A DNA stretch of 64,000 nucleotides from Psychrobacter proteolyticus (GTDB taxonomy: Bacteria > Pseudomonadota > Gammaproteobacteria > Pseudomonadales > Moraxellaceae): contig NZ_QLKS01000001.1 of assembly GCF_003350005.1 (NCBI RefSeq), positions 601,946-665,945 of the forward strand, read 5' to 3'. Of the stretch, positions 19,789 to 29,228 are shown piece after piece. The position numbers and the translations under genes were made by a program. The notes below the pieces were generated by a model. The model saw only the letters and a list, made by a program, of their open reading frames with translations, had not been told where the DNA came from and ran no database searches. The stretch's first letter is position 1, and each line of letters starts with the position of its first letter.

Positions 19789-20856
19789 ATGAGACATTTT
19801 TATTTAGACTTTATCTTCACGATTATTGCCTTAGCGATAGCGGCATGGTGGGGATATTCACATGGTGGTATGGGTGGGATGATAACCACGCTATCTATTA
19901 CCGCTATTTTGGCCGTCATGGAGATTTCATTATCGTTTGATAATGCGGTGGTCAATGCTTCAGTCCTTAAGGGCTGGGACGAATTTTGGAAAAAAATATT
20001 TTTAACCGTTGGTATTTTAATCGCAGTCTTCGGTATGCGATTGGTCTTTCCTATTGTCATTGTCGCGGTTACTGCCGACCTTGGTATGATGGAAGTCATC
20101 AACTTGGCTTTATATAGCCCTGAAGAGTACTCAGCAAGATTGATGGCACACCATGCAGAGATCTCAGCATTTGGTGGTATCTTCTTACTATTGGTATTCT
20201 TAAACTTTATTTTTGATGACAAAGAAGTACATTGGTTTGACTGGCTTGAGAGCCGTTTAGCCAAGCTAGGTAAAGTCGATGCCATGAGCGTATTTGTAGC
20301 GCTTATCGTCTTGATGATTGCGGTATCGTGGGCCAATGCAGAGCAGTCAAGCGCTGTCCTAATCGCAGGTGTTTGGGGTATCTTGGTTTATCTGGGCGTA
20401 CAGGTTGTATCGGGTATGCTTGAGGGTGACCTTGAAGAAGACCTAGAAAACGAAGAAAGTGGTTCGGGTGCTGCAGCAACTAGTGCCATTATGAAAGGTG
20501 GTATTATTGGCTTCCTATATTTAGAAGTCCTAGATGCTTCATTCAGTTTCGATGGTGTGATTGGCGCATTTGCAATTACCAATGACGTGATTGTTATCAT
20601 GTTAGGACTTGCAATTGGTGCGATGTTCGTACGTTCTATGACTATCTTCTTGGTAGACAAAGGCACGCTTGACGAGTTCATCTATCTTGAGCATGGCGCA
20701 CATTATGCAATCGGCGCATTGGCCATCATCATGTTATTGTCAGTGAAATTCCATGTGCCAGAAGTTATTACTGGTCTGATTGGTATCGCCTTTATTGGTT
20801 GGGCGCTGATAGCGTCACTTCAGCATCGTAAGGCTGAAAGAGCCACTCTGAACTAA
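19789..20856 (+). CDS. DUF475 family membrane protein (TerC superfamily-like)
   Basis: A 355-residue membrane protein with about nine helices. Acidic residues sit in the membrane segments ISLSFDNAVVNASVLKGW and LDASFSFDGVIGAFAITND, an internal repeat seen in the TerC/DUF475 type of membrane protein. The acidic loop GDLEEDLENEESGSG separates the halves. DUF475 members occur in Ter loci in place of classical TerC and are thought to interact with TerD-type proteins or move a metal ion; this is inference. AGGATG precedes the ATG. It is followed by a terminator. Confidence 0.88.
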   Translation: MRHFYLDFIFTIIALAIAAWWGYSHGGMGGMITTLSITAILAVMEISLSFDNAVVNASVLKGWDEFWKKIFLTVGILIAVFGMRLVFPIVIVAVTADLGMMEVINLALYSPEEYSARLMAHHAEISAFGGIFLLLVFLNFIFDDKEVHWFDWLESRLAKLGKVDAMSVFVALIVLMIAVSWANAEQSSAVLIAGVWGILVYLGVQVVSGMLEGDLEEDLENEESGSGAAATSAIMKGGIIGFLYLEVLDASFSFDGVIGAFAITNDVIVIMLGLAIGAMFVRSMTIFLVDKGTLDEFIYLEHGAHYAIGALAIIMLLSVKFHVPEVITGLIGIAFIGWALIASLQHRKAERATLN

Positions 20857-20900
20857 AGCCCTTTGTAGGCGCAGTACGCTTTGTATTTAGTTATTATTCG

Positions 20901-20935
20901 AGCAGGTCATATCATTAGGTGTGGCCTGCTTTTTT
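20901..20935 (+). terminator. Terminator after the DUF475 gene
   Basis: AGCAGG and CCTGCT pair across an 18-base loop, followed by TTTTT. The stem is short but GC-rich. Confidence 0.65.
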
Positions 20936-21079
20936 GTAGTGTGATGAGGTTATGTTATATTCTTGGTTATAAGAATATCCAATTATTAAAAACGAAGCTA
21001 AAAATACACTTACCTCGTTACTATTTCCTTGTCTTCGGTTAAAATCCTTCCCATCAATAAAAAACAGATATAACACAAT

Positions 21080-22009
21080 ATGCTCGATATACAACAGATT
21101 CTTGATGATATTGCCGCAGAGATGGCAAGTGAAACTGACCGCGGCAAAGTGGCAGATTATATTCCGCAATTGGCCCATATTGATCCTAATCAGTTCGGTA
21201 TAGCTGTAGCGACTCCTGATGGGCAAATGTATGCAGCAGGTGATGCAAGCACTCTGTTTTCCATCCAAAGTATCTCTAAGGTATTTACCTTAACCATTGG
21301 TCTTGGCAAGCTAGGCGATACACTTTGGACACATGTCGGGCGTGAACCATCTGGCGATCCATTTAATTCAATTGTGATGCTCGAGCATGAGATGGGCCGA
21401 CCGCGCAACCCATTTATCAATGCTGGTGCCATTGCCGTGGTGGATGCTATTATGATGGGGCATAAACCCAAAGAAACACTGGGTGAAATCCTGCAGTTTG
21501 TTCACCTCATTGCAGATGATGAGTCAATTCGCTTTGATCACAAAGTAGCGGCTTCTGAGATGGCGCACAAGGACCGGAATGCCTCTCTGGCGCACTTTAT
21601 GAAAGCCTTTGGTCGTTTAAGACACGATGTGGATAATGTATTAGGTACGTATTTTCATCAGTGCTCAATTGCAATGAACTGCCAACAGTTGGCCAGTGCT
21701 GGTCTTTATTTAGTGTCTAACGGAGTTGATAAGCACTCAGGAGTACGTGTAATCAATGAAAAACGAGCACGCCGTATTAACTCATTGATGATGATGTGTG
21801 GTCATTATGATGGTTCTGGCGAATTTGCTTACCGCGTGGGCTTACCAGGCAAAAGTGGTGTTGGTGGCGGTATTTTGACGATAGCACCTGGTAAAGGTTC
21901 TATCGCTGTCTGGTCACCAGGGCTTGATCATGTAGGTAACTCTAAGCTTGGACTAAAAGCACTAGAGCGCTTCGTACAAAAAACTGGCTGGTCGGTTTTT
22001 GCAGAATAA
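21080..22009 (+). CDS. glsA: Glutaminase A
   Basis: Hydrolyses glutamine to glutamate and ammonia through a serine-dependent, beta-lactamase-like fold. The catalytic pair is S64-x-x-K67 in [12 protein letters not shown]; other family segments are [24 protein letters not shown], and [12 protein letters not shown] near the C-terminus. Length 309 is usual. It sits between two Ter genes but has its own gaps on both sides and a terminator before it, so a functional link to the Ter proteins is not shown by the sequence. Confidence 0.96.
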   Translation: MLDIQQILDDIAAEMASETDRGKVADYIPQLAHIDPNQFGIAVATPDGQMYAAGDASTLFSIQSISKVFTLTIGLGKLGDTLWTHVGREPSGDPFNSIVMLEHEMGRPRNPFINAGAIAVVDAIMMGHKPKETLGEILQFVHLIADDESIRFDHKVAASEMAHKDRNASLAHFMKAFGRLRHDVDNVLGTYFHQCSIAMNCQQLASAGLYLVSNGVDKHSGVRVINEKRARRINSLMMMCGHYDGSGEFAYRVGLPGKSGVGGGILTIAPGKGSIAVWSPGLDHVGNSKLGLKALERFVQKTGWSVFAE

Positions 22010-22463
22010 GAGATACATGTATATTTGTCTAAATAGGTTTTTTATATAATGCCATGCTCTCATACTAGCTGCGAAGCATACCTAAGCCATGAGTTGGTTT
22101 ATTCTAAGCCCATATAGTCAGTCGGTGTTCTTTAAAGCGATTGTTTTATCTAAGCTACCTTTGTGCTAAATCCCTTTTGTATGAAACATTACTTTTCATA
22201 ACAATATCTTAACAACTATTGCTAAGTTGATTAGAAATTATCAAAGATACAGAAGTATTATGTCCCTTAGTAAGCATATAGTAAGTGCACAAAATACGCC
22301 TTGCTTAGTGAGCAAACGCTTAGTATAGTAAAACGTAATGATATGCAGGGCATAGGATACAGGTAAGTTTTTATTATTTGCTCTGAGATATCAGTCACTG
22401 CACAACTTTTAGTTTATTTTTTATCAATCAATCCACTTAACTATTAATCCAAAGGATATTTGT
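22010..22463. other. 454 bp upstream region of the terE-like gene
   Basis: AT-rich gap with no plausible gene. It has three related CTTAGTA-type motifs between about 22265 and 22325 (CTTAGTAAGC, CTTAGTGAGC, CTTAGTATAG) that could be a regulator-binding array, and should hold the promoter for the next three genes. Confidence 0.4.
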
Positions 22464-23039
22464 ATGGCTATTAGCTTAACAAAAGGCGGCAACGTAAACT
22501 TATCAAAAGAAGCGCCAGGTTTAACTAACATTACAGTCGGTCTAGGCTGGGATCCACGTGCCACTGACGGCCAAGAGTTTGACTTAGATGCAATCGGTTT
22601 CTTGATTAACGAAGCAGGCAAAGTCCGTAACGACCAAGATTTTATCTTTTTCAATAATCTAAAATCAGACAACGGCGCTGTTGAGCATACTGGCGATAAC
22701 CGTACTGGCGAAGGCGATGGCGATGATGAGAAAATCAAAATCAATCTTGCGAGCATTCCAGCTGACGTCAACAAAGTAGCTATCTGTGCCATCATTTATG
22801 AAGGCCAAGCACGTAACCAAAACTTCGGTCAAGTTGGTGATGCTTATATCCGCGTTGTAAACGACAATGGTGAGTCTGAAATCGCTCGTTACGACCTATC
22901 AGAAGACGGCAGCACTGAAACAGCGATGATTTTCGGTGAATTATATCGTCACAGCGGTGATTGGAAATTCCGCGCGGTTGGTCAAGGCTTCAGCGGTGGT
23001 CTTGGACCATTAGCAGCCTCTTATGGCGTAAATGTGTAA
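22464..23039 (+). CDS. terE: TerD family protein (TerE-like)
   Basis: A second 191-residue TerD domain, close to the first (same [13 protein letters not shown] segment and [19 protein letters not shown] end) but with [11 protein letters not shown] and [16 protein letters not shown]. The end [11 protein letters not shown] fits TerE. It is probably a calcium-binding stress protein of the cytosol or inner membrane face. AAAGGAT precedes the ATG. It is the first gene of a terE-AIM24-terZ run on the plus strand, with two palindromes in the gap after it. Confidence 0.93.
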   Translation: MAISLTKGGNVNLSKEAPGLTNITVGLGWDPRATDGQEFDLDAIGFLINEAGKVRNDQDFIFFNNLKSDNGAVEHTGDNRTGEGDGDDEKIKINLASIPADVNKVAICAIIYEGQARNQNFGQVGDAYIRVVNDNGESEIARYDLSEDGSTETAMIFGELYRHSGDWKFRAVGQGFSGGLGPLAASYGVNV

Positions 23040-23074
23040 CGTTAAAACCAACGTAAACGTTTAGGAAGCCAATT

Positions 23075-23100
23075 ATCATAATCAGATGTCTGGTTATGAT
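23075..23100. promoter_or_regulatory. Near-perfect palindrome after terE
   Basis: ATCATAATCAGA and TCTGGTTATGAT match as inverted repeats at 11 of 12 positions around TG. The very short loop favours a protein-binding site rather than a hairpin. It lies 36 bases after the terE stop. Confidence 0.35.
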
Positions 23101-23106
23101 CTAATG

Positions 23107-23143
23107 AGCCATCAAGTGTGCCCCTTTAACGCATTTGATGGCT
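23107..23143 (+). terminator. Hairpin between terE and the AIM24 gene
   Basis: AGCCATCAA and TTGATGGCT form a 9 bp stem with a loop of about 19 bases, followed by TTAAATTT. The tail is a poor T-tract, so it may only weaken read-through or shape the message end. Confidence 0.45.
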
Positions 23144-23245
23144 TTAAATTTAATTGGCTTACCACTAAAAGCTATATCGCACATAAAAGCATACGCACAT
23201 ATTAAGAGTATTTAACAAAGATATTAGAATAAGGATTTGCAAGCC

Positions 23246-23998
23246 ATGGCCGCAACATTCAGTTTAATCGGTACTATTGAACCTTTTTTGCATTGTAATC
23301 TTAAAAAAGGCGATTCAATTTATTGTGAAGCCAACGCGATGGTAATGATGGAGTCCAATCTTGAACTGAAAGGTAAGTTACAAGGTGGCCTGATGCAGTC
23401 ACTGATGCGCCGCTTTGCAAACGATGAATCGTTGTTTCAACAGCAGATTGAGGCGGTTAATGGTGAGGGCGACTGTTTGCTTGCGCCCACGCTTGATGGT
23501 GATATGCAAATAATAGAAGTTGGCAAGCAGCAGTATACATTGAGTGATGGTGCTTTTGTCGCGGCCCAAACTGGCGTCGATATCAGAGCCAATATTCAGC
23601 GCAATTTAGGCGGTGCAGTGTTTGGTGATACAGGCGGCTTTATGGTGATGCAGACCCAAGGCCAAGGTCAAGTCGTAGTATCTGGTTTTGGCTCGTTGTT
23701 TGAAATTGATGTCACACCAGACAAAGACGTCATCATTGATAATGGTCATGTAGTCTGCTGGGACTCAAATCTTGAATACAAACTGTCAGTTTCGACCAGT
23801 AAGAAAAAAGGCATCATGAGCAATATTATCAACTCTGTTACTAGTGGCGAAGGGATGGTTCTGAACTTCTCAGGAAGTGGCAAAGTCATTATTTGCTCGC
23901 GCAATCGTGACAGTTATCAAGGTTGGATACAAAGCGTCCTAGGTAGTAGCTCAGGTGGACGTGGCGGCGGTGGTGGCTTTTTAGACAATATCTTATAG
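23246..23998 (+). CDS. AIM24 family protein
   Basis: A 250-residue all-beta protein of the AIM24 family (TIGR00266-like), whose bacterial function is not established; the yeast name comes from a mitochondrial protein. Signs are KKGDSIYCEANAMVMMES near the start, GDTGGFMVMQTQGQGQVVVSGFG in the middle (split here only for reading) and a Gly-rich end SSGGRGGGGGFLDNIL. ATG 23246 is preceded by AAGGA at 10 bases; a TTG lies 9 bases earlier. It is enclosed by terE and terZ on the same strand, suggesting a role with the TerD proteins. Confidence 0.9.
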   Translation: MAATFSLIGTIEPFLHCNLKKGDSIYCEANAMVMMESNLELKGKLQGGLMQSLMRRFANDESLFQQQIEAVNGEGDCLLAPTLDGDMQIIEVGKQQYTLSDGAFVAAQTGVDIRANIQRNLGGAVFGDTGGFMVMQTQGQGQVVVSGFGSLFEIDVTPDKDVIIDNGHVVCWDSNLEYKLSVSTSKKKGIMSNIINSVTSGEGMVLNFSGSGKVIICSRNRDSYQGWIQSVLGSSSGGRGGGGGFLDNIL

Positions 23999-24074
23999 TG
24001 CATTTCGCAATTTATAACACTCTTTAGCGTTATTTTTAAACGGTTTTACTCACAATTATTATAAGGATACTCAC

Positions 24075-24683
24075 ATGGCAGTTAGTCTTCAAAAAGGTCA
24101 AAAAATCTCCCTAAGCAAAGAAGCTGGTGGCGAGCTGACTCAAGTTAAACTAGGCCTAGGCTGGGATGTTGCTCAAGGGCCACAAGATAAAAAAGGTGGT
24201 TTCTTAGGAAAATTATTCGGTGGCGGTTCTGGCGGCGACTCTATCGACTTAGATGCTTCATGCATTATGTTCGACGCTAACAAGCAAGCAGTCGATGCTA
24301 TTTGGTTCAGTCAGCTAAAATCGAAAGACGGCAGTATCGTGCATACTGGTGACAACCGTACTGGCGATGGTGATGGCGATGATGAAGTCATCAATGTCGA
24401 TCTCTCAAGAGTACCTGCTAATGTGGTCTCATTGGTATTTACGGTCAATAGCTTTACTGGTCAAACGTTTGAGACCGTAGAAAATGCGTTTTGCCGTATC
24501 GTTAATGCCAATAACAATAGCGAAGTAGCACGTTATAACTTGTCTGCCCAAGGTGGACATACAGCGATGGTAATGGCAAAAGTTTATCGTCATAACAATG
24601 AATGGAAAATGCATGCGATTGGCGAGACAGCTTCTGGCCGCACCTTCCACGACTTAATGCCTGCTATCACACCACATGCATAA
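24075..24683 (+). CDS. terZ: TerD family protein with glycine-rich insert (TerZ-like)
   Basis: A 202-residue TerD domain. Unlike the other two, it has an insertion near residues 36-56 (QDKKGGFLGKLFGGGSGG) just before the first acidic motif SIDLDAS, as in plasmid TerZ, and GDNRTGDGDGDDE for calcium. ENAFCRIVNANNNSEVARY and the end ASGRTFHDLMPAI also match TerZ. AAGGAT precedes the ATG, 76 bases after the AIM24 gene. A bidirectional terminator separates it from the converging terA-like gene. Confidence 0.92.
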   Translation: MAVSLQKGQKISLSKEAGGELTQVKLGLGWDVAQGPQDKKGGFLGKLFGGGSGGDSIDLDASCIMFDANKQAVDAIWFSQLKSKDGSIVHTGDNRTGDGDGDDEVINVDLSRVPANVVSLVFTVNSFTGQTFETVENAFCRIVNANNNSEVARYNLSAQGGHTAMVMAKVYRHNNEWKMHAIGETASGRTFHDLMPAITPHA

Positions 24684-24741
24684 TGGACTTGAGACTTTAA
24701 CTGGATTACTATCAATCTAGTTGAGTAGTTTATTTCAAAAG

Positions 24742-24778
24742 AGAGCGGCCCGTCTATCAATAGCTGGGCTGCTCTTTT
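24742..24778. terminator. Terminator between converging terZ and terA
   Basis: AGAGCGGCCC and GGGCTGCTCT pair with one G-T, loop about 13 bases, followed by TTTT; the A-run before it could serve the opposite strand. Confidence 0.8.
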
Positions 24779-24806
24779 ATGTTTATTACTTATATACTAA
24801 AAAACA

Positions 24807-26084
24807 CTATTTACGTCCACGCTTCCAGCTAAATCCCCAATTAAACGCTTTGTCCATTTCTTGATGACCTTTGAAGTATTGGTTGATACGCTCAACATTG
24901 ATACTGCCTTGTTGATTAACCAAACGAGCAATGGCACACATCGGTAAGTTACCAGCACCTTCGGTCAAACGTGTCTCAATCGGTGATTGCTCTGGGACAT
25001 GAATAGTCACGACCCCATCGGTTTTTTCCCAGTTGGGTGCGCCTTCGTAAATAAACGCAAAGATAAACACCTCTTCAATCTGTGACCATTGCTGACCATT
25101 GATATCTAGCCATTCACCGCCACTTACCTGCCCCGTTCTATCATCCGCACGCAGGCAAACATAAGGCGCTGATTGCAAGCTACCAAAGCGATTGCCCAGT
25201 GCTTGAATCAGGGTTTTTTCGCCGTTTTTTAGATGAATCATAGCGCCGACATCCAGATCTATACCGCTTGATTGATGCTGCTTAAACAGATCACCCAATA
25301 TACCTTTTTTGGGTGCTGCTTTATCACTTTGGGGGTGTTGATTCCAATCTAAATTGACTGAAATTTTTCCAAAATCATCACGTTTTTTAAGATTGATGCT
25401 AGATTGGTTTTTAGTTAACGTTATCTTACTTAAGTTAATCGAAGGGTTAGCAGGAATCGGTGGCGGGTTGTTGGCTTGAGACGTGCTGCTTGCTTTTTGC
25501 GTATTGATTGGTCGCTGAGTGTTGATAGGTTGAGGTTGGCTTTGTGCAGGGTTATGATTTTGGGCAGGCGCTTCATCAGAGATTTCCACACCAAAATGCT
25601 CAGATAAAGGTTTTAACCCTCCCTCAAAACCTTGGGCGATAAAACGAAATTTCCAGCTTCCTTGTCTGCGATAGCATTCAGCCAATATAATGGCTTTTTC
25701 GTTACGTCCAGCACTACTCAGTTGACAGGTCATCAGCACCTGACTACCCTGTAAGACTTGAATGTCCACATCACCAACTTGCGACAATGTTTGCGCACTA
25801 GAGAAAGCTAGGGCAATTTTCTCAATGCTCGCAGGCTGTGCGGACAAATTAACATCAAAAAACCCATCACTATCATGACCGCGAAAGCTAACGCTACCAT
25901 CATCACTACGTGTCTGACCATAAAATATCATGTCACCATCACCGCGTACTTTGCCGTCATTAGTCAGACGATAAGCGGCACAATCAATGGCGTTTTGGCT
26001 TAAAATACGAATGCTAATATTGTCAGTTGGTAGTGGCGCATTGGCACCTGCAATTAGTTTTTGAGGTTGGTTTTGACTCATCAT
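24807..26084 (-). CDS. terA: TerA-like tellurium resistance protein, two TerD-related domains
   Basis: A 425-residue protein. The N-terminal half (about 1-175) is a TerD-like domain with GKVRGDGDMIFYGQ, FDVNLS and YRRQGSWKFRFIAQGFEGGL, but the calcium-site motif is altered to a shorter form. A Pro/Gln/Asn-rich linker (about 176-225) leads to a second domain (about 226-425) with INLSKITLTKNQSSINL, GIDLDVGAMIHL and LRADDRTGQ. This fits TerA. ATGATG at the start: AAAGGA spacing favours the second ATG (26081). It is divergent from the ATP-grasp gene, with which it may share a 285 bp control region. Confidence 0.88.
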   Translation of the reverse strand: MMSQNQPQKLIAGANAPLPTDNISIRILSQNAIDCAAYRLTNDGKVRGDGDMIFYGQTRSDDGSVSFRGHDSDGFFDVNLSAQPASIEKIALAFSSAQTLSQVGDVDIQVLQGSQVLMTCQLSSAGRNEKAIILAECYRRQGSWKFRFIAQGFEGGLKPLSEHFGVEISDEAPAQNHNPAQSQPQPINTQRPINTQKASSTSQANNPPPIPANPSINLSKITLTKNQSSINLKKRDDFGKISVNLDWNQHPQSDKAAPKKGILGDLFKQHQSSGIDLDVGAMIHLKNGEKTLIQALGNRFGSLQSAPYVCLRADDRTGQVSGGEWLDINGQQWSQIEEVFIFAFIYEGAPNWEKTDGVVTIHVPEQSPIETRLTEGAGNLPMCAIARLVNQQGSINVERINQYFKGHQEMDKAFNWGFSWKRGRK

Positions 26085-26369
26085 ACGTCCTTTAGATTAT
26101 TTATTATGCTGTTGTCATTGTCATGCCGACTATCATCATATAGTAGCATGGATATTATGAAAGTTTTGAATCAGACAATCGCGATATAAGCGATAAAGTT
26201 ATCCTTACAAATCCCTATGACTATTTTATTAGAGGCGTTTATAACGCATATCATTTGTATATAATACGTCCTATTAAACCGTATACCTTTGCTAATATTA
26301 CTACTAGATTTGCAGTAGCAGTATTGACTTGCCCATTCCCCTACACCTAATGATAACGCTGAGAGAATT

Positions 26370-27521
26370 ATGAATAATCTTGCTGACAATAGTAACCCTT
26401 CAATACCAGTAGCAGCGTGGTTAGCTGAAGGTCAGTCTAGCCAGCGTGATATGTTAGAGAGCTTACAAAGTCTAAAGAGAAAGTCAAGCAGTCCTTCAAA
26501 CAACCCTTTTCAAGTTATTGCCTCACACCGTCATGATAGGCCTGAGATTTTCGAATTCGCCGATATGATTTATCGCGAGCCATCTGACTCGATCGTAGAT
26601 ACTGATGCCCAGACGACTAGCGACCCTGCCATACCACGCTGGCAGTTCGTATTGGAGCAAGCTCAAAAGCATAACGTAAAAGTACTATTGACTGGGCGCA
26701 ACGGTATTGATTATGAAGCGCATCGTGAGAAATTTGTCGCTGCGGGTATTCGATTATTGACGGGCGCAACCAGCGTGGCGGCACTAGAATCAATCGATGA
26801 TAAATTTGCCTTTATGCAGCATTGTCACACTTATAATATTCCAGTGGCAGACGCATGGCGTTTTGACAATACGGCGGAGCTCGAGGCTTTACTCGCCGAG
26901 CATGGTGACCAGCCTCTATGTGTGAAACCTGTTGTCGGTATTTTTGCCCAAGGGTTTTGGCGACTAGACTCTGGTAAAGAATATGGCGAGCAATACGATA
27001 GCTTTGAGCACTTATATTTCACTGAAGAGAAAAAAATCAACACTGCACAATTTGTGAATGCCTATACCAACAGTCAAATGGTACACGAGCGCCCTATTCC
27101 AATGCTACTAATGCCTTATCTATCAGGGCAAGAGTACTCTATCGATGTAGTTTGTGAATATGGCGAAGTCCTAGCTGCTGTCACTCGTCATAAAACAGGA
27201 AAAATACAACATGTTGGTTATGAGCAGTCTGTCATGGATGTCGTAATCCCACTGATTAGGGCTTTTGGCTGTGATGGCATCGTGAGCGTACAAACTAAAG
27301 CTGATGATGGCGGTCAGCACCGTGTTCTTGAGATTAATAGCCGCCCATCAGGTGGTATTGGGTATACCTCTCATAGTGGGATCGACTTGACGCAAGTCGG
27401 ATTTTCTTATTGGTTGGGCTTGTCAGAGAAACCTAACTTAGAGACCAATATTCAGCATATTGAACCATGCCAAGTACGCTCTATTATGATGAGTGTCAAA
27501 ATTGAAAACGTTGCTGAGTAG
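26370..27521 (+). CDS. Ter-associated ATP-grasp enzyme
   Basis: A 383-residue ATP-grasp ligase of the ATPgrasp_Ter type, known from comparative studies of Ter loci, where it is predicted to join an amino acid or similar group to a nucleoside-like product. The N-terminal part (about 30-140) is the Rossmann-like preATP-grasp domain (VIASHRHDRPEIFEFAD); the ATP-grasp part has ESIDDKFAFMQHC, LCVKPVVGIFAQGFW (nucleotide-binding Lys), PYLSGQEYSIDVV and VLEINSRPSGGIG (metal ligands). GAGAG lies before the ATG. It is separated from the rest of the biosynthetic genes by the MHYT/V4R pair. Confidence 0.85.
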   Translation: MNNLADNSNPSIPVAAWLAEGQSSQRDMLESLQSLKRKSSSPSNNPFQVIASHRHDRPEIFEFADMIYREPSDSIVDTDAQTTSDPAIPRWQFVLEQAQKHNVKVLLTGRNGIDYEAHREKFVAAGIRLLTGATSVAALESIDDKFAFMQHCHTYNIPVADAWRFDNTAELEALLAEHGDQPLCVKPVVGIFAQGFWRLDSGKEYGEQYDSFEHLYFTEEKKINTAQFVNAYTNSQMVHERPIPMLLMPYLSGQEYSIDVVCEYGEVLAAVTRHKTGKIQHVGYEQSVMDVVIPLIRAFGCDGIVSVQTKADDGGQHRVLEINSRPSGGIGYTSHSGIDLTQVGFSYWLGLSEKPNLETNIQHIEPCQVRSIMMSVKIENVAE

Positions 27522-27578
27522 ATAATTAAATAAGAGCACACCTAATTCGCAAACAATATTACTAACTTTTATCAGACA

Positions 27579-27619
27579 CAAAAAAAGGTTTTTAGATATT
27601 AATCTAAAAACCTTTTTTT
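27579..27619. terminator. Strong bidirectional terminator
   Basis: AAAAAAAGGTTTTTAGAT and ATCTAAAAACCTTTTTTT form an 18 bp stem around ATTA. It serves the ATP-grasp gene (+) and the MHYT gene (-). Confidence 0.93.
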
Positions 27620-27659
27620 GTTTTCGTTTCTAATGAGAATTAAAAATGAGCGTTTAAAA

Positions 27660-28400
27660 TTATTCACCAAACGCTAGTGTTGTTTGCTTAGGTGCGTTTT
27701 TAGAAGCAATGAACCATAGCAAGCTCAATACAACGGCTGAACCGATAAAAATCATAATTGCTGAAGAAATAGCACCTGCATGTGTATAGTCTATAGGCAT
27801 CACATGATCAGTCATTGTCATCTCCATGGCTGCTATACCAGTGTAATGCATACCGCAAACGGCAAGACCCATGATAAACGCACTACCAAAACGCTGTAAT
27901 GAACCACGCAAATTAAATGCCAACCACAGTGCAGAGATAGCGGCTGCAATAGCAATCACAATTGAGACAATTAATAACGGTATATTGTATGACATAGAAG
28001 CTTCCATTTGCATAGAGGCCATACCTGTATAATGCATAGCTGCGACACCAAGTCCAGTAAGCACACCACCACCGATCAATTTTCCAATACTTGAGTCCCC
28101 GCGACCGACGATAAGGATCCCAACAGCTACGAAACAAACTGCGAGTAGCATTGAGACAATCGTTAGCCCTAGATCGTAGGTAACCGGCATTTTCATATCA
28201 ACTGCCATCATACCAATATAGTGCATAGACCAAATCGCACCACCGATGGCAATCGAAGATAACGCCACCCAAAAATATAGATCCTTTCCTGGCTTGGCAG
28301 AAGGCACTCTGATGGCTAGGTTTAGGCCAACATAAGAACCAAACACTGCAATGGCGTATGAGACCAACACCAAAAGTAGGTTATATTCAATTTCAATCAT
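27660..28400 (-). CDS. MHYT-domain integral membrane protein
   Basis: A 246-residue protein with seven predicted helices and three MHYT-type motifs: MHYI at 59-62, MHYT at 122-125 and MHYT at 184-187, each followed by a Met-rich turn. MHYT domains are thought to sense a diatomic gas or copper through the Met/His residues and are usually fused to GGDEF/EAL or kinase parts; here there is no output domain. ATG is preceded by AAGG. It lies 120 bases behind the V4R-like gene on the same strand, so the two may form a unit. Confidence 0.92.
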   Translation of the reverse strand: MIEIEYNLLLVLVSYAIAVFGSYVGLNLAIRVPSAKPGKDLYFWVALSSIAIGGAIWSMHYIGMMAVDMKMPVTYDLGLTIVSMLLAVCFVAVGILIVGRGDSSIGKLIGGGVLTGLGVAAMHYTGMASMQMEASMSYNIPLLIVSIVIAIAAAISALWLAFNLRGSLQRFGSAFIMGLAVCGMHYTGIAAMEMTMTDHVMPIDYTHAGAISSAIMIFIGSAVVLSLLWFIASKNAPKQTTLAFGE

Positions 28401-28520
28401 TTTCTTGCCTTTTAATATAATAAAAACTGAGCGTCATAACGTTATTTTAAGCAGGTCACAGTACGTCAGGAGCTCGCTAATTTCTGTATAAACATTAATT
28501 TATCTATACCTGATGATCCT

Positions 28521-29228
28521 CTACCTAATGGTAAACTCACAAATATTGGTACTACCAGCGCCACAATTAGTCTCTTCGACTTCAACGTTATCTACGGCAG
28601 GATTACTTGCTAAAAAACCTTCTATATAACCTACAATAAAATGGCATCCTGAGTGATTATGGTCTGACGATTTACAAAATGGACATTTGATTAAATAAAT
28701 TACATCATTCTTTGCTTTGACTTTAGAAAGTCCTTTGAGTGCGGGTACAAGTTCACGAGTAATCGTAGTAGGCATCTTTAATGGACTACCAAGTGAATAA
28801 TCACGTTGGTAAATGCCGCCACCAACCTTACGGCCTAACTCGTGCAACGCCGTCATGCGTTGGTCACTAGGCAAACTATCTTCATACTGACTGACAATAC
28901 CTGCTATTTTAGGGTAGTAAGCACCGATAGCTGATAAAACACTCTTCTCATCTAAAACTTTTTTGACAGGAGCGGCTGACAAGCCGCCCTCTTCGTCTAT
29001 CTCTAGGTTAAAGAGCGTGCACCCTTCAATTGAAGATAAGTCATCTATTAAATCTTCCTTAGTTTTAGAGCCTAAGCTTCTAGCGATCACATGAATGATG
29101 TTACCACCATTTTCTGAAGGTTCTTGCTTTTGGGAAACAAGCTGATAACCTGCTTTGATAAGCGGCGAAATAACATTAACCAAGCGGATACGTTCAGAAG
29201 ACGTTTCTAATGTACAAGTGAATTTCAA
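28521..29228 (-). CDS. V4R / methanogen-output-like Cys-rich protein
   Basis: A 235-residue soluble protein. The N-terminal part (about 1-80) has an ACT-like pattern (MKFTCTLETSSERIRLVNVI). The C-terminal half resembles V4R or the related MetOD1 domain: CPFC (182/185), then C195 in SGCHFIVGYIEGFLAS, C222 and C230 in TNCGAGSTNICEF, a set that could bind a metal or cofactor. V4R domains bind small molecules. It starts with TTG at 29228 after a strong GGAG at 6 bases. The family call is by pattern only; the tie to MHYT is by position. Confidence 0.65.
   Translation of the reverse strand: MKFTCTLETSSERIRLVNVISPLIKAGYQLVSQKQEPSENGGNIIHVIARSLGSKTKEDLIDDLSSIEGCTLFNLEIDEEGGLSAAPVKKVLDEKSVLSAIGAYYPKIAGIVSQYEDSLPSDQRMTALHELGRKVGGGIYQRDYSLGSPLKMPTTITRELVPALKGLSKVKAKNDVIYLIKCPFCKSSDHNHSGCHFIVGYIEGFLASNPAVDNVEVEETNCGAGSTNICEFTIR

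Noticed and set aside
19800..20336. 178-codon minus-strand open frame inside the DUF475 gene
   Set aside because: It is the antisense shadow of a membrane protein; the plus-strand protein has clear family motifs.
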